Positions 25,567 through 34,304 of a stretch of DNA of 64,000 nucleotides are shown piece by piece. The first letter of the stretch is position 1; each line of letters begins with the position of its first letter. The notes beneath the pieces are model-generated. The model was not told the origin of the DNA. It worked only from the letters and a program-made list of their open reading frames with translations, and did not search any database. The DNA lies in the NCBI GenBank assembly GCA_945874665.1, contig CAMCHJ010000001.1, forward strand, positions 124,001-188,000. The letters run 5' to 3'. The DNA comes from Chitinophaga pinensis. GTDB lineage: Bacteria > Bacteroidota > Bacteroidia > UBA7662. The position numbers were made by a program, and so were the translations under genes.

Positions 25567-27921
25567 GTGAAACAGCTGCTCTTTCTGCTTTTACTCAGCT
25601 TGCCCCTGGTTGTAACCGCCCAAAGTTCACTCAGCGGGAGCATCCAGCATGGCAAACAGTCCTTGGCTGGGGCCAATGTGCAATTAAAAGGCAGCACTAC
25701 GGGCACTTCGAGTGCTGCAGATGGCAGTTACAAATTAGCATTGCCCGCGGGCACGCACCGCATCCGCGTGAGCTTCTTGGGATTTAAACCCGTTGAAAAA
25801 ACGGTGATTTTGGGTGAAAACGAGCAGAAAAGAATCCATTTTGACCTAGAAACCGATTTACACGGCCTGGAGCAAGTGGTGGTAAGTGCCAACCGCGATG
25901 AGGTGTCGCGCCGGGAAGCACCCGTTCGGGTAGAGGTGATTGATAGCAAACGCATGCAGCAGTTGCAGGCACCAGCTTTGGCCGACGGACTGAGCTTTTC
26001 GCCGGGAGTGCGCACCGAGAATAATTGTCAAAACTGTGGCTTCAGCGCCGTGCGTTTAAATGGCTTGCCGGGCGCTTACACACAAATATTGATTGACGGT
26101 CGTCCTGTTTTTAGCGCGCTCAACGGGGTATACGGACTCGATCAAATTCCTGCCTCTATGATTGAACGTACCGAAGTAGTGCGCGGCGGCGGATCGGTGT
26201 TGTACGGCGGCAACGCCATCGCCGGAACGGTTAATATCATCACCCGCAGTCCGGTGGCCAACGGCTTCAGTATCTGGCAGCAAAGCAGTCTCATCGGCGG
26301 TCGCACACCCGAAAGCAACACACAGTTTCACCTGGATGTGGTGGATGAGGAAAAGCAAAAGGCGGGCATCACCCTCTATGGCAGCTTGCGCAACCGCCAA
26401 TGGTACGACCACAACAACGATCAGTTTAGCGAAATCACCCAATTAAACGCCCAAACCATTGGTGCCAATGCTTATGTGAACTTCAGCAAACGCCTACAAC
26501 TGCGCACCAACGCCTATCACTTGCAGGAATTTAGGCGCGGCGGCTCTGATTTTGAGCTTGAACCGCATCAAGCGCGCCTCACAGAACAGCTACACCACCG
26601 GGTAAATGGGCTCCGCACCGAACTCAGCTATTTCAGCAAAAACTACCGCAATAAATTCACCGTTTACCACAGCAGTCAGTTTACCGACCGCCAAAGTTAT
26701 TACGGCGGCGGCGGACGTGTTTTGCAGCAAGGCGATAGTTTAACTGACCAAGATCTGCTCGCGCTCAATGCTTATGGCGTGGCCAGCGACCGCTCAGTTG
26801 TAAGCGGCCTCAACTGGCAGCGGTACCACAGCGATAAACTTATGTTGACGGCCGGCACCGAGTATTGGTTCAACAGCATCATCGACCGCATGACGGGCTA
26901 CCAGCGTTTGCTCGACCAGCGTTACCAAGTGTGGGGCAATTTTGCCCAGGCCGAATACCAGCTGAACAAGCGTGTAAAAGTGCTCGGTGGACTCCGCTAC
27001 GATATGGTACGCTTGGCGGGTCAGTACGATTTGGCCACCGATATCTTCCAGCAAGACCAATCCTACGGCCTGTTGCTCCCCCGCCTCAGCAGCATGATTA
27101 ACTTCAACCCCAACACCCAGCTGCGCCTCAACTGGGCACAGGGTTACCGCGCGCCGCAGGCTTTCGATGAAGATTTGCACATAGAACTGCTTGGTGGCGC
27201 AGCACGATTTGTTCGGCTCGGCAACAACTTGGTGCCTGAACGCTCCAACAGCTTCAGCGCCACTTTGCAGCGCGAAAGCAAGGTAAAACACACGGGTTTA
27301 CTCAGCAGCGTGGAAGTGTTTTACACCCAACTTCAAAATCCGTTTTTATTGCTAGAAGCCGAAGTATTGCCCAGCGGCTTGCAAGTGGTTAACAAGCGAA
27401 ATGGCAGTGGCGCCCGTGTTTTTGGCTTTAACCTCAGCTCCGAAGCGGTGTTCGAAACCAACGCCCGTTTGCAATTTGGACTCACTGGTCAGCGCGCCCT
27501 GCTCAACGAACCGGAAGTTTTATGGGAAAGTGCGAACGGTGACAGCGTTACCACTACCCAACAGCTTTTGCGCACCCCAAACTGGTATGGTTACGCCAAT
27601 TATAGACACCCTATTGGCAAAAACTGGGCGCTGCAGGCTAATTTACAGCTCACAGGCGCTATGTTGGTGCCGCACGTGCTCGATCCTGAAAATGCGTACA
27701 CCGTGGTTAAAACCACGCCCAACTTCGCAGATTTGGCACTTTTTGCAGAGAAACAATGGATTTTGGCACCACGGCTTCGGCTCGAAAGCAGTGTGGGCAT
27801 CCAAAACCTCTTCAACAGCTTTCAGCGCGACCTCGACACAGGACCCGATCGGGATGCGGGTTATGTTTACGGACCGATGCGGCCACGCACCTTCCTACTC
27901 AGCTTGCGATTTGTGCATTAA
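25567..27921 (+). CDS. TonB-dependent outer-membrane receptor
   Basis: 784 residues from a GTG start. A signal peptide (about 1-19) is followed by a carboxypeptidase-regulatory-like domain (about 22-95), a plug domain (about 105-235, VVVSANRDEVSRREAPVRVEVID to IERTEVVRGGGSVLYGGNAIAGTVNIITRSP) and a barrel ending in FLLSLRFVH. The plug has an unusual cysteine pair, Cys154-Gln-Asn-Cys157 (NNCQNCG), placed where it could bind a metal or form a disulfide. The ligand is unknown. The possible metalloregulator operator upstream suggests a metal or metal complex. The end overlaps by four bases the stop of the convergent antiporter gene. Confidence 0.9.
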   Translation: MKQLLFLLLLSLPLVVTAQSSLSGSIQHGKQSLAGANVQLKGSTTGTSSAADGSYKLALPAGTHRIRVSFLGFKPVEKTVILGENEQKRIHFDLETDLHGLEQVVVSANRDEVSRREAPVRVEVIDSKRMQQLQAPALADGLSFSPGVRTENNCQNCGFSAVRLNGLPGAYTQILIDGRPVFSALNGVYGLDQIPASMIERTEVVRGGGSVLYGGNAIAGTVNIITRSPVANGFSIWQQSSLIGGRTPESNTQFHLDVVDEEKQKAGITLYGSLRNRQWYDHNNDQFSEITQLNAQTIGANAYVNFSKRLQLRTNAYHLQEFRRGGSDFELEPHQARLTEQLHHRVNGLRTELSYFSKNYRNKFTVYHSSQFTDRQSYYGGGGRVLQQGDSLTDQDLLALNAYGVASDRSVVSGLNWQRYHSDKLMLTAGTEYWFNSIIDRMTGYQRLLDQRYQVWGNFAQAEYQLNKRVKVLGGLRYDMVRLAGQYDLATDIFQQDQSYGLLLPRLSSMINFNPNTQLRLNWAQGYRAPQAFDEDLHIELLGGAARFVRLGNNLVPERSNSFSATLQRESKVKHTGLLSSVEVFYTQLQNPFLLLEAEVLPSGLQVVNKRNGSGARVFGFNLSSEAVFETNARLQFGLTGQRALLNEPEVLWESANGDSVTTTQQLLRTPNWYGYANYRHPIGKNWALQANLQLTGAMLVPHVLDPENAYTVVKTTPNFADLALFAEKQWILAPRLRLESSVGIQNLFNSFQRDLDTGPDRDAGYVYGPMRPRTFLLSLRFVH

Positions 27922-30053
27922 GGCTGCTCTCCCGTACCAAAGGCTTTTTTCACGTACTTGCCCACCTTCGCAATCCGCTCAATATTCTCTTGAATGGGAG
28001 TGCGCATACTTGGGTCGAGTTGTAAATTAGATGCTCGATCGCTGTAACCCTTAATCTCTGGAAACAGAATAGCAAAGCTATTTTTATTAAAAACGTTACT
28101 TAACTGCGCAGGCGCTTTATCCAAACCAGTAGTATGCGAAAGTGTACCCTTTCGGGCACTGATTACCAAAAGTAAATCATTTGGCAGAACGGCTTTCTCG
28201 AGCCTTAAGAAACCCTCCCAGTCGATGCGCTCTTCAAACTTGAATACAAAGGTCGTCTTTTTGTTTTTCAACAATCCAAGCAGCCGTTGTTCTAGTTTTT
28301 GGCTGCCATAAAAAACCAACTCCGCATCGGTTTGCTTGGCCAAGTGGCGAACCAACTCCAGCCATCCCATAAAACCTGGTTCCACTTCTCCATTTTCAGG
28401 CACCACCACCAGCACGCGCCTAATGGTATTCAGGGGTTGAAAACTTCGAATAGCCACCACCGTTTGGTCGGTTCGCCGCAACAAATGCGTCATCAAACCC
28501 CCAAAAAGCTTGTCTGTGACCTGTGGATTCGGGTTCCATCCTATTACAATATCCGATATGTTTTGCTCCTTGGCCGTAAATACAATGCCATTGGTAATGT
28601 TCACATCCACCCTGCTCAGCAATTCCATTTTGCTATCCGTGCCCGCTGCATATTTTGCCGCTTGCTCCAATAGTTTTTTACCGCGGTTCATTTCATTGCC
28701 GTCGGCATCATCTTCCCTCACCACCGATAGCCCAAAGACCGGCGTTTTATTTCCTGTTGGTTTAATGAAAATGGCAAAATCGATGAGCGAAGCCACTGTT
28801 TCGGGATTGGAAAGTGGCACTAGAATGCGGTGCGATAACTGCTGCTCTTGTGCCGGCGCATTATTAGCTTCTATAATGGCCAACTTTCGGGCGGCACGCT
28901 CCACGACAAATGACCCTACTAAACAAGTCACCAAAATCATTAGGATGGCACCATTAAATACCTCTTCGGTGAGTAGATTTAACTTAAATCCCACCAAAAC
29001 CGCAGCCAATGTAGCTGCCGCGCGCGACACGCTCAATCCAAAAATCAAGCGTCTGTCGTACTTATTCATTTTAAAAGCCAACTGCGCAGCCCAAGCCGCC
29101 AACCACTTCGAAAGCACAGCCGCCACTGTCATGGTGCCCGCCACGAGCAACGAAGTATAGCCGTTCAGCAGTAGTTTTAAATCCACCAACATCCCCACGC
29201 CAATCAAGAAAAAAGGAATGAACAGCGCATTGCCAACAAATTCGAGACGATGCATCAGGGGTGACGTGTGCGGAATGAGCCGATTGAGCGCCAATCCCGC
29301 CATAAATGCCCCAATAATTGCCTCTAAACCTGCTAATTCGGCAATAAACGCGCCCAAAAAGGTCATGGCGAGCACAAAAATATATTGACTTACATTATCC
29401 TCTACCCGTTTAAAAAACCACAAGCCAATACGCGGAAACAAACCAAAAACAAGCACACCAAACAAAATCACCGATACCGCCAGCTGTAACCAAAAGCCAG
29501 CCCCTACCTCACCTGTGGTTGTGCCTGCGGTTACAGCAAGCAGCACCAAAGCCACGGTATCGGTAATGATAGTGCCACCAACGGTAATATTTACTGGCAG
29601 TAATTTACTCACCCCATAACGGGAGGCAATGGGATACGCAAGCATGGTGTGAGGAGCAAGCAAAACCCCAAATAATATCGAAGACACTTGAGAAAACGCC
29701 AGCACGTACCGCCCTGCTAGATAACCAAATACTAAGGGAATTATAAATGTAAAAAGACCAAAAATCAGGCTTTTATTCTTGTTTTTCTTGAAATCTTGCA
29801 AGTCCACCTCCAAGCCCACCATCATCATAATGTACAGCAGGCCTACAGTACCAAAGAGCTCAATACTCGCATCTCTAAGCAAGATGCCAAAACCGTTCGG
29901 GCCAATGGCCACTCCGGCTAAAATGAGACCAATAATCCCAGGAATGCGCAATTTCTGTAGCACAATAGGCGCGAACAGAATCACGAACAAGACCAGCGAA
30001 AAAATCAGCACGGGATTTTTCAGCGGCAGGGTCCAATCGATAGCAAGCAGCAT
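27918..30053 (-). CDS. Cation:proton antiporter (CPA2/KefB type) with C-terminal universal-stress-like domains
   Basis: 711 residues. About twelve hydrophobic helices span residues 15-390. They include the CPA2 core GLEAIIGAFMAGLALN and a discontinuous helix region around ILAGVAIGPNGFGIL. The C-terminal 300 residues are soluble, with two USP-like alpha/beta units (ILVPLSNPETVASLIDFAI and RVLVVVPENGEVEPG). It is expected to exchange Na+ or K+ for H+ across the inner membrane; the ion is not predictable here. It is monocistronic, convergent with the TonB receptor gene, and faces a 276-base non-coding stretch upstream. Confidence 0.87.
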   Translation of the reverse strand: MLLAIDWTLPLKNPVLIFSLVLFVILFAPIVLQKLRIPGIIGLILAGVAIGPNGFGILLRDASIELFGTVGLLYIMMMVGLEVDLQDFKKNKNKSLIFGLFTFIIPLVFGYLAGRYVLAFSQVSSILFGVLLAPHTMLAYPIASRYGVSKLLPVNITVGGTIITDTVALVLLAVTAGTTTGEVGAGFWLQLAVSVILFGVLVFGLFPRIGLWFFKRVEDNVSQYIFVLAMTFLGAFIAELAGLEAIIGAFMAGLALNRLIPHTSPLMHRLEFVGNALFIPFFLIGVGMLVDLKLLLNGYTSLLVAGTMTVAAVLSKWLAAWAAQLAFKMNKYDRRLIFGLSVSRAAATLAAVLVGFKLNLLTEEVFNGAILMILVTCLVGSFVVERAARKLAIIEANNAPAQEQQLSHRILVPLSNPETVASLIDFAIFIKPTGNKTPVFGLSVVREDDADGNEMNRGKKLLEQAAKYAAGTDSKMELLSRVDVNITNGIVFTAKEQNISDIVIGWNPNPQVTDKLFGGLMTHLLRRTDQTVVAIRSFQPLNTIRRVLVVVPENGEVEPGFMGWLELVRHLAKQTDAELVFYGSQKLEQRLLGLLKNKKTTFVFKFEERIDWEGFLRLEKAVLPNDLLLVISARKGTLSHTTGLDKAPAQLSNVFNKNSFAILFPEIKGYSDRASNLQLDPSMRTPIQENIERIAKVGKYVKKAFGTGEQP

Positions 30054-30243
30054 GGATTTTTTTATAAAATTAGAAAAGAAATGTGGTCATAGGCCTGTTG
30101 CTTTTAAATAAAATGATTGGAATTAGTAGCGTTTCAATCATGTCATTGAATATTTTTATTTTATTTCCGTGGAAGGAATCACCGTACGCGTCGAAATCAT
30201 GGCCTGATAAAACGCCCTTTACAGAAAATTTGGACCCGTGTAA

Positions 30244-30333
30244 CGGCTAAAATGCATTGCGAAGCGAGCATTTGGAGAAGGCCCTGAACAAGAAGACTTC
30301 AGCGCTGGCATTCGCCGCCTAGCTTCTGCTTAG
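30244..30333 (+). pseudogene. Possible remnant of a protein C-terminus (aminotransferase-like)
   Basis: In the 276 bases between the antiporter and DUF5522 genes, a 29-codon open frame without a start ends in TAG. It includes AFGEGPEQEDFSAGIRRLA, which resembles the ending of fold-type I aminotransferases (..FGxxxxEDIxxGIRRLAEAL). No upstream coding continues in any frame. It may be chance; the rest of the gap shows nothing else recognisable. Confidence 0.2.
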
Positions 30334-30515
30334 TTTTCAGGAAACCGGCTTTTGGCTGCATTGCCATACGGACAATGCCTACAGCCGCTTTTGCAGCAAT
30401 GCCCTCTTTTGCGGTGATAAAGTGCCGTAAACACCATCAACCCTTGCTCGTTGAAGTAGAAATCTTCTCCTTCAACGAGCCTTTGGTTGTTATTTGGGGA
30501 GGGTTTGCCAAACAT
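30330..30515 (-). CDS. DUF5522 small cysteine-rich protein
   Basis: 61 residues. The sequence EGEDFYFNEQGLMVFTALYH followed by KRGHCCKSGCRHCPYG matches DUF5522, with four cysteines (CC, C, C) and a His arranged like a small metal-binding knuckle. The function is unknown. The ATG shares one base with the stop of the beta-propeller lipoprotein gene upstream, so it is the last gene of the riboswitch-controlled vitamin B12 operon. Confidence 0.88.
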   Translation of the reverse strand: MFGKPSPNNNQRLVEGEDFYFNEQGLMVFTALYHRKRGHCCKSGCRHCPYGNAAKSRFPEN

Positions 30516-31564
30516 TAACGGAAGTGGATATGGCCTGGGGCGATGCCTGCAGGTAAGGAATCTTTGAGCGCTAAATTACGCTCATAACGGTAAATCCAGC
30601 CGTCGCTCGCAAAATCTCGCGCATCGGTACCGTACAACAGGCCGTCGGCAGTAGGGTCGAGCGACAAATGGTAAAAACCACGGTTAATCACAGGGTTTGC
30701 GGGCACAATGTTGGCGCCCACAGGTAGCGTTTCACTGTAAACTGCACCATTTACCTCGTACAAAACCGCGTTGCCATTCGGGTGGCTGGTGAGGTTGGTG
30801 GGATGGAAAGTAGCTGCCGGGAACGTGGCAATGCTCACTTGATTGCCGGTGATGGTGGCGATGCTTCCTGCCGTTTCACTGCCGGTCCAGGACGGGTTAC
30901 CGCCGCAAAGCACCACAAGACTGTTGCCTTGGCTCACAAAACCATTCGGGCGGTCGCCTACGGTGATGGTGCGCAAAACCGTATCGGCGTTGAGGCTGAT
31001 TTCAGTAACCGTGTTTTCATTGCTGTTGGCCACATAAATGCGGTTGTTGTGCAAAGCAATGGCATTGGGGAATTCGCCCACGGTTATGGTTCTGATGACC
31101 GAGCGCGAGGCGATGTCGATGACCGACACCCGGCCAGCGCTACTAAAACTCACCCACTCAGTTACATAAGCTTTGCCGCTGTTGCCAGGCACCAAAATTT
31201 CACTGGGCAGGGCTAACCCTTCGATGGTACCCACCGATTTAAAATCCTTCAAATCAACCACCTCTACCTTGTTCGCATTGTTCACCACAATCAAGCCTTG
31301 GGCGCCAAAACTCGCCATGCTTTGGCCTACGTTGCCGAGGGGACGGCCGTTTGCCTGTGCAAAAACATCCTGCTGCACCCCTAAGGTGGCGCGGTTGATG
31401 AAAGTGACTGTACCTGTTCCACCTTGAAAAACGCCTTCGTTGATTACAAAAACGCCTGTGCCGTAGGCATTGGCAGGTTCCGGTAGGGGCTCCTCTTTAC
31501 AAGATTGAAAAAGCAGTACAAAGGCGAGCAAGCTCAAGCCGCGGAAAATAAAGTTGTGTTTCAT
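30515..31564 (-). CDS. Surface beta-propeller lipoprotein, BtuG-like (YncE/DUF5074 type)
   Basis: 349 residues. Signal peptide with lipobox FQSC (Cys22) followed by KEEP, so it is lipid-anchored, probably at the outer membrane. The mature part has YncE-like propeller repeats (VEVVDLKDFKSVGTIEG, VSVIDIASRSVIRTITVGEFPNAIAL, RIYVANSNENTVTEISL, VLRTITVGDRPNGF). In Bacteroides the BtuG propeller lipoprotein sits on BtuB and binds cobalamin with high affinity. Position directly after a riboswitch-controlled BtuB-like gene (four-base overlap) supports the same role here, as inference from context. Confidence 0.83.
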   Translation of the reverse strand: MKHNFIFRGLSLLAFVLLFQSCKEEPLPEPANAYGTGVFVINEGVFQGGTGTVTFINRATLGVQQDVFAQANGRPLGNVGQSMASFGAQGLIVVNNANKVEVVDLKDFKSVGTIEGLALPSEILVPGNSGKAYVTEWVSFSSAGRVSVIDIASRSVIRTITVGEFPNAIALHNNRIYVANSNENTVTEISLNADTVLRTITVGDRPNGFVSQGNSLVVLCGGNPSWTGSETAGSIATITGNQVSIATFPAATFHPTNLTSHPNGNAVLYEVNGAVYSETLPVGANIVPANPVINRGFYHLSLDPTADGLLYGTDARDFASDGWIYRYERNLALKDSLPAGIAPGHIHFR

Positions 31565-33462
31565 ATTTTATGGAGATGATAAGTGAGATTAATGTGAAAA
31601 TGTCGTCCCGGCATCGGCCGCCAAGCCACCGCCTGAAACTGGGTGTTAAAGAGGTTGTGGATGCCGGCGTTCAAACGCAGCAAATGCTTTTTGAATCGGA
31701 TGTCGCTCCCAAAGAGCAAACTGCTTTGTTCGTAGCCTGGCAAAAAGTTGCTGTTGTCGGTGCTGGTGTAGCGCATGCCGTTGTAGCCAAACTGCCAACC
31801 CACAAAATGCTGCTGGTACTGCACAAATGCCCGACCGCGCAGCTGGTGCCGGGGCACATATATGAGTTGTTTGCCCAAAATGCTTGCTTCGCCAGCGCCC
31901 ACTTGTTGGTTGGTGGTGTGTACAAAGGCGTAATCGGCGGTGGCACGCAACTGCAGCTGGCCGATGGCTTTCGACCAGTTGAGCTGCTGCTCAAAACCCC
32001 AACTGCGTACGCGGCGCACATTGCGGGGCGACCAAAAGCCGAGTTGGGCATTCGGCAGCCAGATGATCCAGTTGTCGACTTCCGTTAAAAAAACGCCGCT
32101 TCTGAGCGCAAACGTATGGCCTTTGTATTGTGCTTTTTTATGCAGAGCAAGCTCCGAACTCCAGCCCAACTCGGGCTGTAAATTCACATTCCCGCCGGGG
32201 CGCCAGTACAAATCGTTTAAGGTGGGTAAGCGGTAGTTGCGCGCCACGGCAGCATGCAGTTCGTAATCGTTGCCAAGGCGTTGTTCGTGTTGCAAACTAG
32301 GGGTTACAGGCACCAGCTGGCCATCTACCCACTCGGCACGCAGTCGTGCTTGGGTACTGAAGCGCGCACGCTGCCACCGCCAGCCTGGCACTAAAGCCAA
32401 GCGCTGTTGCTGCACGCCCAAATCGTAATTGGGGGACGTGGCTCTGTATAGGGCCTGTTGAACGAGCAAAGAGGCTTGGTGGTTGCCTACAAACGACTGC
32501 TGCAGCCGCAATTCTTGCAAAACGGCCTCAAAACGATGCCTTTCATCTAAATTGGTACGGAGGTCGACGTAGTGGTTGAGCTCCTTAAGGTACGCGGCTT
32601 TATAGCTAAGACTGCGCTGTTGGCCCGCATAATCCCAACTCAAAAACACCCTGTTGGCACTATCGGCTTGGGTAGCGGTGCTGAGGGCTTCGGTCATGCT
32701 GGGCGGCAGTTGGCGGTCGTAAGCTTGGTACCACCAGCGCAGCTTGAGGCGGTGCTTGGGGTGTGGCTGCCAGCCCGCTTCTTGCAAAAACCCACCCATG
32801 CGGGTAGCGGCATGCTGCTGCAGCTGCTTCGGAGCACCAAATTTGGCAGTATTGCGGAAAGGAAAATCGTTTTCTGCCTGGCGATACAAGCCACGGGCGC
32901 TGTACCACCAGTTTTTTGCTCGGTGCGTGATGGCGAGTCCGGCTGAGCGATCGCCAAACGACCTTGACTCTACAAAAGCCGACAAATTGCTGTGCTGAGG
33001 AATGGCTTGTCCCAAATGCAAAGCGCCTCCCACGGCACCCGAGCCAAAATCGGCTGAAGAGCTGCCCGTTTGCAATTGCACATCGCTAAAAAGCCACAGG
33101 GGCAAGAGGTTGAAGTCGGGGGTGCTGTTGAGCGGACTCAGCAGCGACAGTCCATCCCACAAAACCGCGTTTTGCTGCGAGCCGCTGCCGCGTACCGATA
33201 CGGTTGCCAAGCCGGCCGAACCATACGAACGCAAGCTCGCCGCGCCCTGCCATTGCAGCCAATCGGCCACACTGGCGGCTGGCAAGGCACGCAGCAACAA
33301 TGAATCGGGGGTATAGGTAAAAAGGGCAGGTTGCCGTTGCACGGGCGGCAACACAGCCTCTACCTGCACAGGTGCCAATTGCACAGTGGTGTCGCGCTGC
33401 TGAGCCGCTACGGGCAGCACACAGCTGAGGGCATAAACAAAAAATCCTGACCGTTTTTTCAT
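31561..33462 (-). CDS. btuB: TonB-dependent receptor for cobalamin, BtuB-like
   Basis: 633 residues. A signal peptide (about 1-20) is followed by a TonB-box-like segment (DTTVQLAPVQVEAV), the plug (ASVADWLQWQGAASLRSYGS, VSVRGSGSQQNAVLWDGLSL, DVQLQTGSSSADFGSGAVGGALHL) and a 22-strand-type barrel ending in FHINLTYHLHKI. It lacks the N-terminal regulatory-like domain of the receptor at 25567. The cobalamin riboswitch about 110 bases upstream and the BtuG-like gene downstream point to vitamin B12 or cobinamide import. The transporter BtuCDF is not in the window. Confidence 0.87.
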   Translation of the reverse strand: MKKRSGFFVYALSCVLPVAAQQRDTTVQLAPVQVEAVLPPVQRQPALFTYTPDSLLLRALPAASVADWLQWQGAASLRSYGSAGLATVSVRGSGSQQNAVLWDGLSLLSPLNSTPDFNLLPLWLFSDVQLQTGSSSADFGSGAVGGALHLGQAIPQHSNLSAFVESRSFGDRSAGLAITHRAKNWWYSARGLYRQAENDFPFRNTAKFGAPKQLQQHAATRMGGFLQEAGWQPHPKHRLKLRWWYQAYDRQLPPSMTEALSTATQADSANRVFLSWDYAGQQRSLSYKAAYLKELNHYVDLRTNLDERHRFEAVLQELRLQQSFVGNHQASLLVQQALYRATSPNYDLGVQQQRLALVPGWRWQRARFSTQARLRAEWVDGQLVPVTPSLQHEQRLGNDYELHAAVARNYRLPTLNDLYWRPGGNVNLQPELGWSSELALHKKAQYKGHTFALRSGVFLTEVDNWIIWLPNAQLGFWSPRNVRRVRSWGFEQQLNWSKAIGQLQLRATADYAFVHTTNQQVGAGEASILGKQLIYVPRHQLRGRAFVQYQQHFVGWQFGYNGMRYTSTDNSNFLPGYEQSSLLFGSDIRFKKHLLRLNAGIHNLFNTQFQAVAWRPMPGRHFHINLTYHLHKI

Positions 33463-33574
33463 ATCGGGTCAGGCTTCGGATTGATAAAAACGAAAAGCAC
33501 GAGCAGTCTCCGGCCGAGGCCGAACCACTTATACATTCCGATCTGCTGACTTTTATTCCCGAAAGCCTGTGATC

Positions 33575-33730
33575 TGCGGCTCATTGGCAGGTCTTCTGAC
33601 TTACTCCCCCTCAGATGCCTTCCCGGTTGCCCAGTGGCGTGTGATCTGAAGGTTGAATGGAGCTCACAGCAGCGGGTACTGTCCCGGAATCACACCTAAA
33701 TGCTACACCGGCTTCCCTTTTAATCCCGCT
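33575..33730 (-). promoter_or_regulatory. Cobalamin riboswitch
   Basis: Read on the minus strand, the conserved blocks occur in order: AAAGGGAAGCCGGTG (end of 33706-33720), GATTCCGGGACAGTACCCGC and CTGCTGTGA (33664-33691), GCCACTG..GGGAAGGC (33617-33638), and the B12 box GTCAGAAGACCTGCC (33586-33600). A further 5' hairpin, CCCGCT/AGCGGG, is at 33725-33744. The remaining leader to the BtuB-like start is about 110 bases. The expression platform is not obvious; no clean terminator stem with a T-run follows, so control at translation is possible. Confidence 0.95.
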
Positions 33731-33760
33731 TCGTAAAAAGCGGGAACCATTAAACCGTTG

Positions 33761-33768
33761 CAAACATA
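33761..33768 (-). promoter_or_regulatory. -7 box (TAnnTTTG) of the riboswitch transcript
   Basis: The minus strand reads TATGTTTG about 40 bases before the first conserved riboswitch block, giving a leader of roughly 290 bases. No clear -33 TTG is present. Confidence 0.5.
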
Positions 33769-33907
33769 CAACATTTTTCGAGAGCTGTGGCTTTGCCCTT
33801 TGGCTTGATATAGCCTAGAATGGCGTTTAAACTCAATAACCAATCTTAACATAATAGTATTGCTATTAAAATTAAAAAAGGAGATATTTGTATTTTAAGG
33901 GTTCAAG

Positions 33908-34255
33908 ATGCGGCTGTCTGGTTTTATGCGCTTGTTTGTCTGTATGCTTACCGCGGTATTTGTGCTTTTTGCGGTACAGGCACCGGTGAGCTTAGCTGCT
34001 AACACAGTCGATCCTTCAAACAGCCTCCAAAAAGAACTTTACAAATTGGCCGCAGACCTCCCTATAGAAGAGGGTGCCGAGGAAAATAACCCCACACAAT
34101 CCGCTGAAGAAGAGCCGCACAAGGTCTTCAAAGGCACAAACGATGAAAACTGCTGGTTTTTAGAGAGTCGTCAACTGCGCATGCTTTGCCAAAACGACGA
34201 CCTCATGAAACGCGCCCGTGAAAGCAGTCCGCAACCTCCCGACGCCCAAGTCTAA
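33908..34255 (+). CDS. Small exported hypothetical protein
   Basis: 115 residues with a hydrophobic signal peptide (about 1-30, ending VSLAA). The mature part is short and acidic (ADLPIEEGAEENNPTQSAEEE) and contains two cysteines (NENCWFL and RMLCQND spaced 13 apart) that could form a disulfide. I recognise no family. It lies between the riboswitch region and the SulP gene. A purine-rich AAGGAG (33880-33885) is rather far from the ATG. The composition looks like a real protein, but conservation was not testable. Confidence 0.5.
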   Translation: MRLSGFMRLFVCMLTAVFVLFAVQAPVSLAANTVDPSNSLQKELYKLAADLPIEEGAEENNPTQSAEEEPHKVFKGTNDENCWFLESRQLRMLCQNDDLMKRARESSPQPPDAQV

Positions 34256-34304
34256 GTGCGGTCTACCGGCTTTTTAGCCTTTGTTTCACAATTTTTTTCG
34301 ATTT

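Noticed and set aside
33465-33560. GGCC-rich hairpin between the riboswitch and the BtuB-like gene as a terminator
   Set aside because: The stem has a two-base loop and the T-rich stretch is too far away; I could not draw a convincing expression platform.
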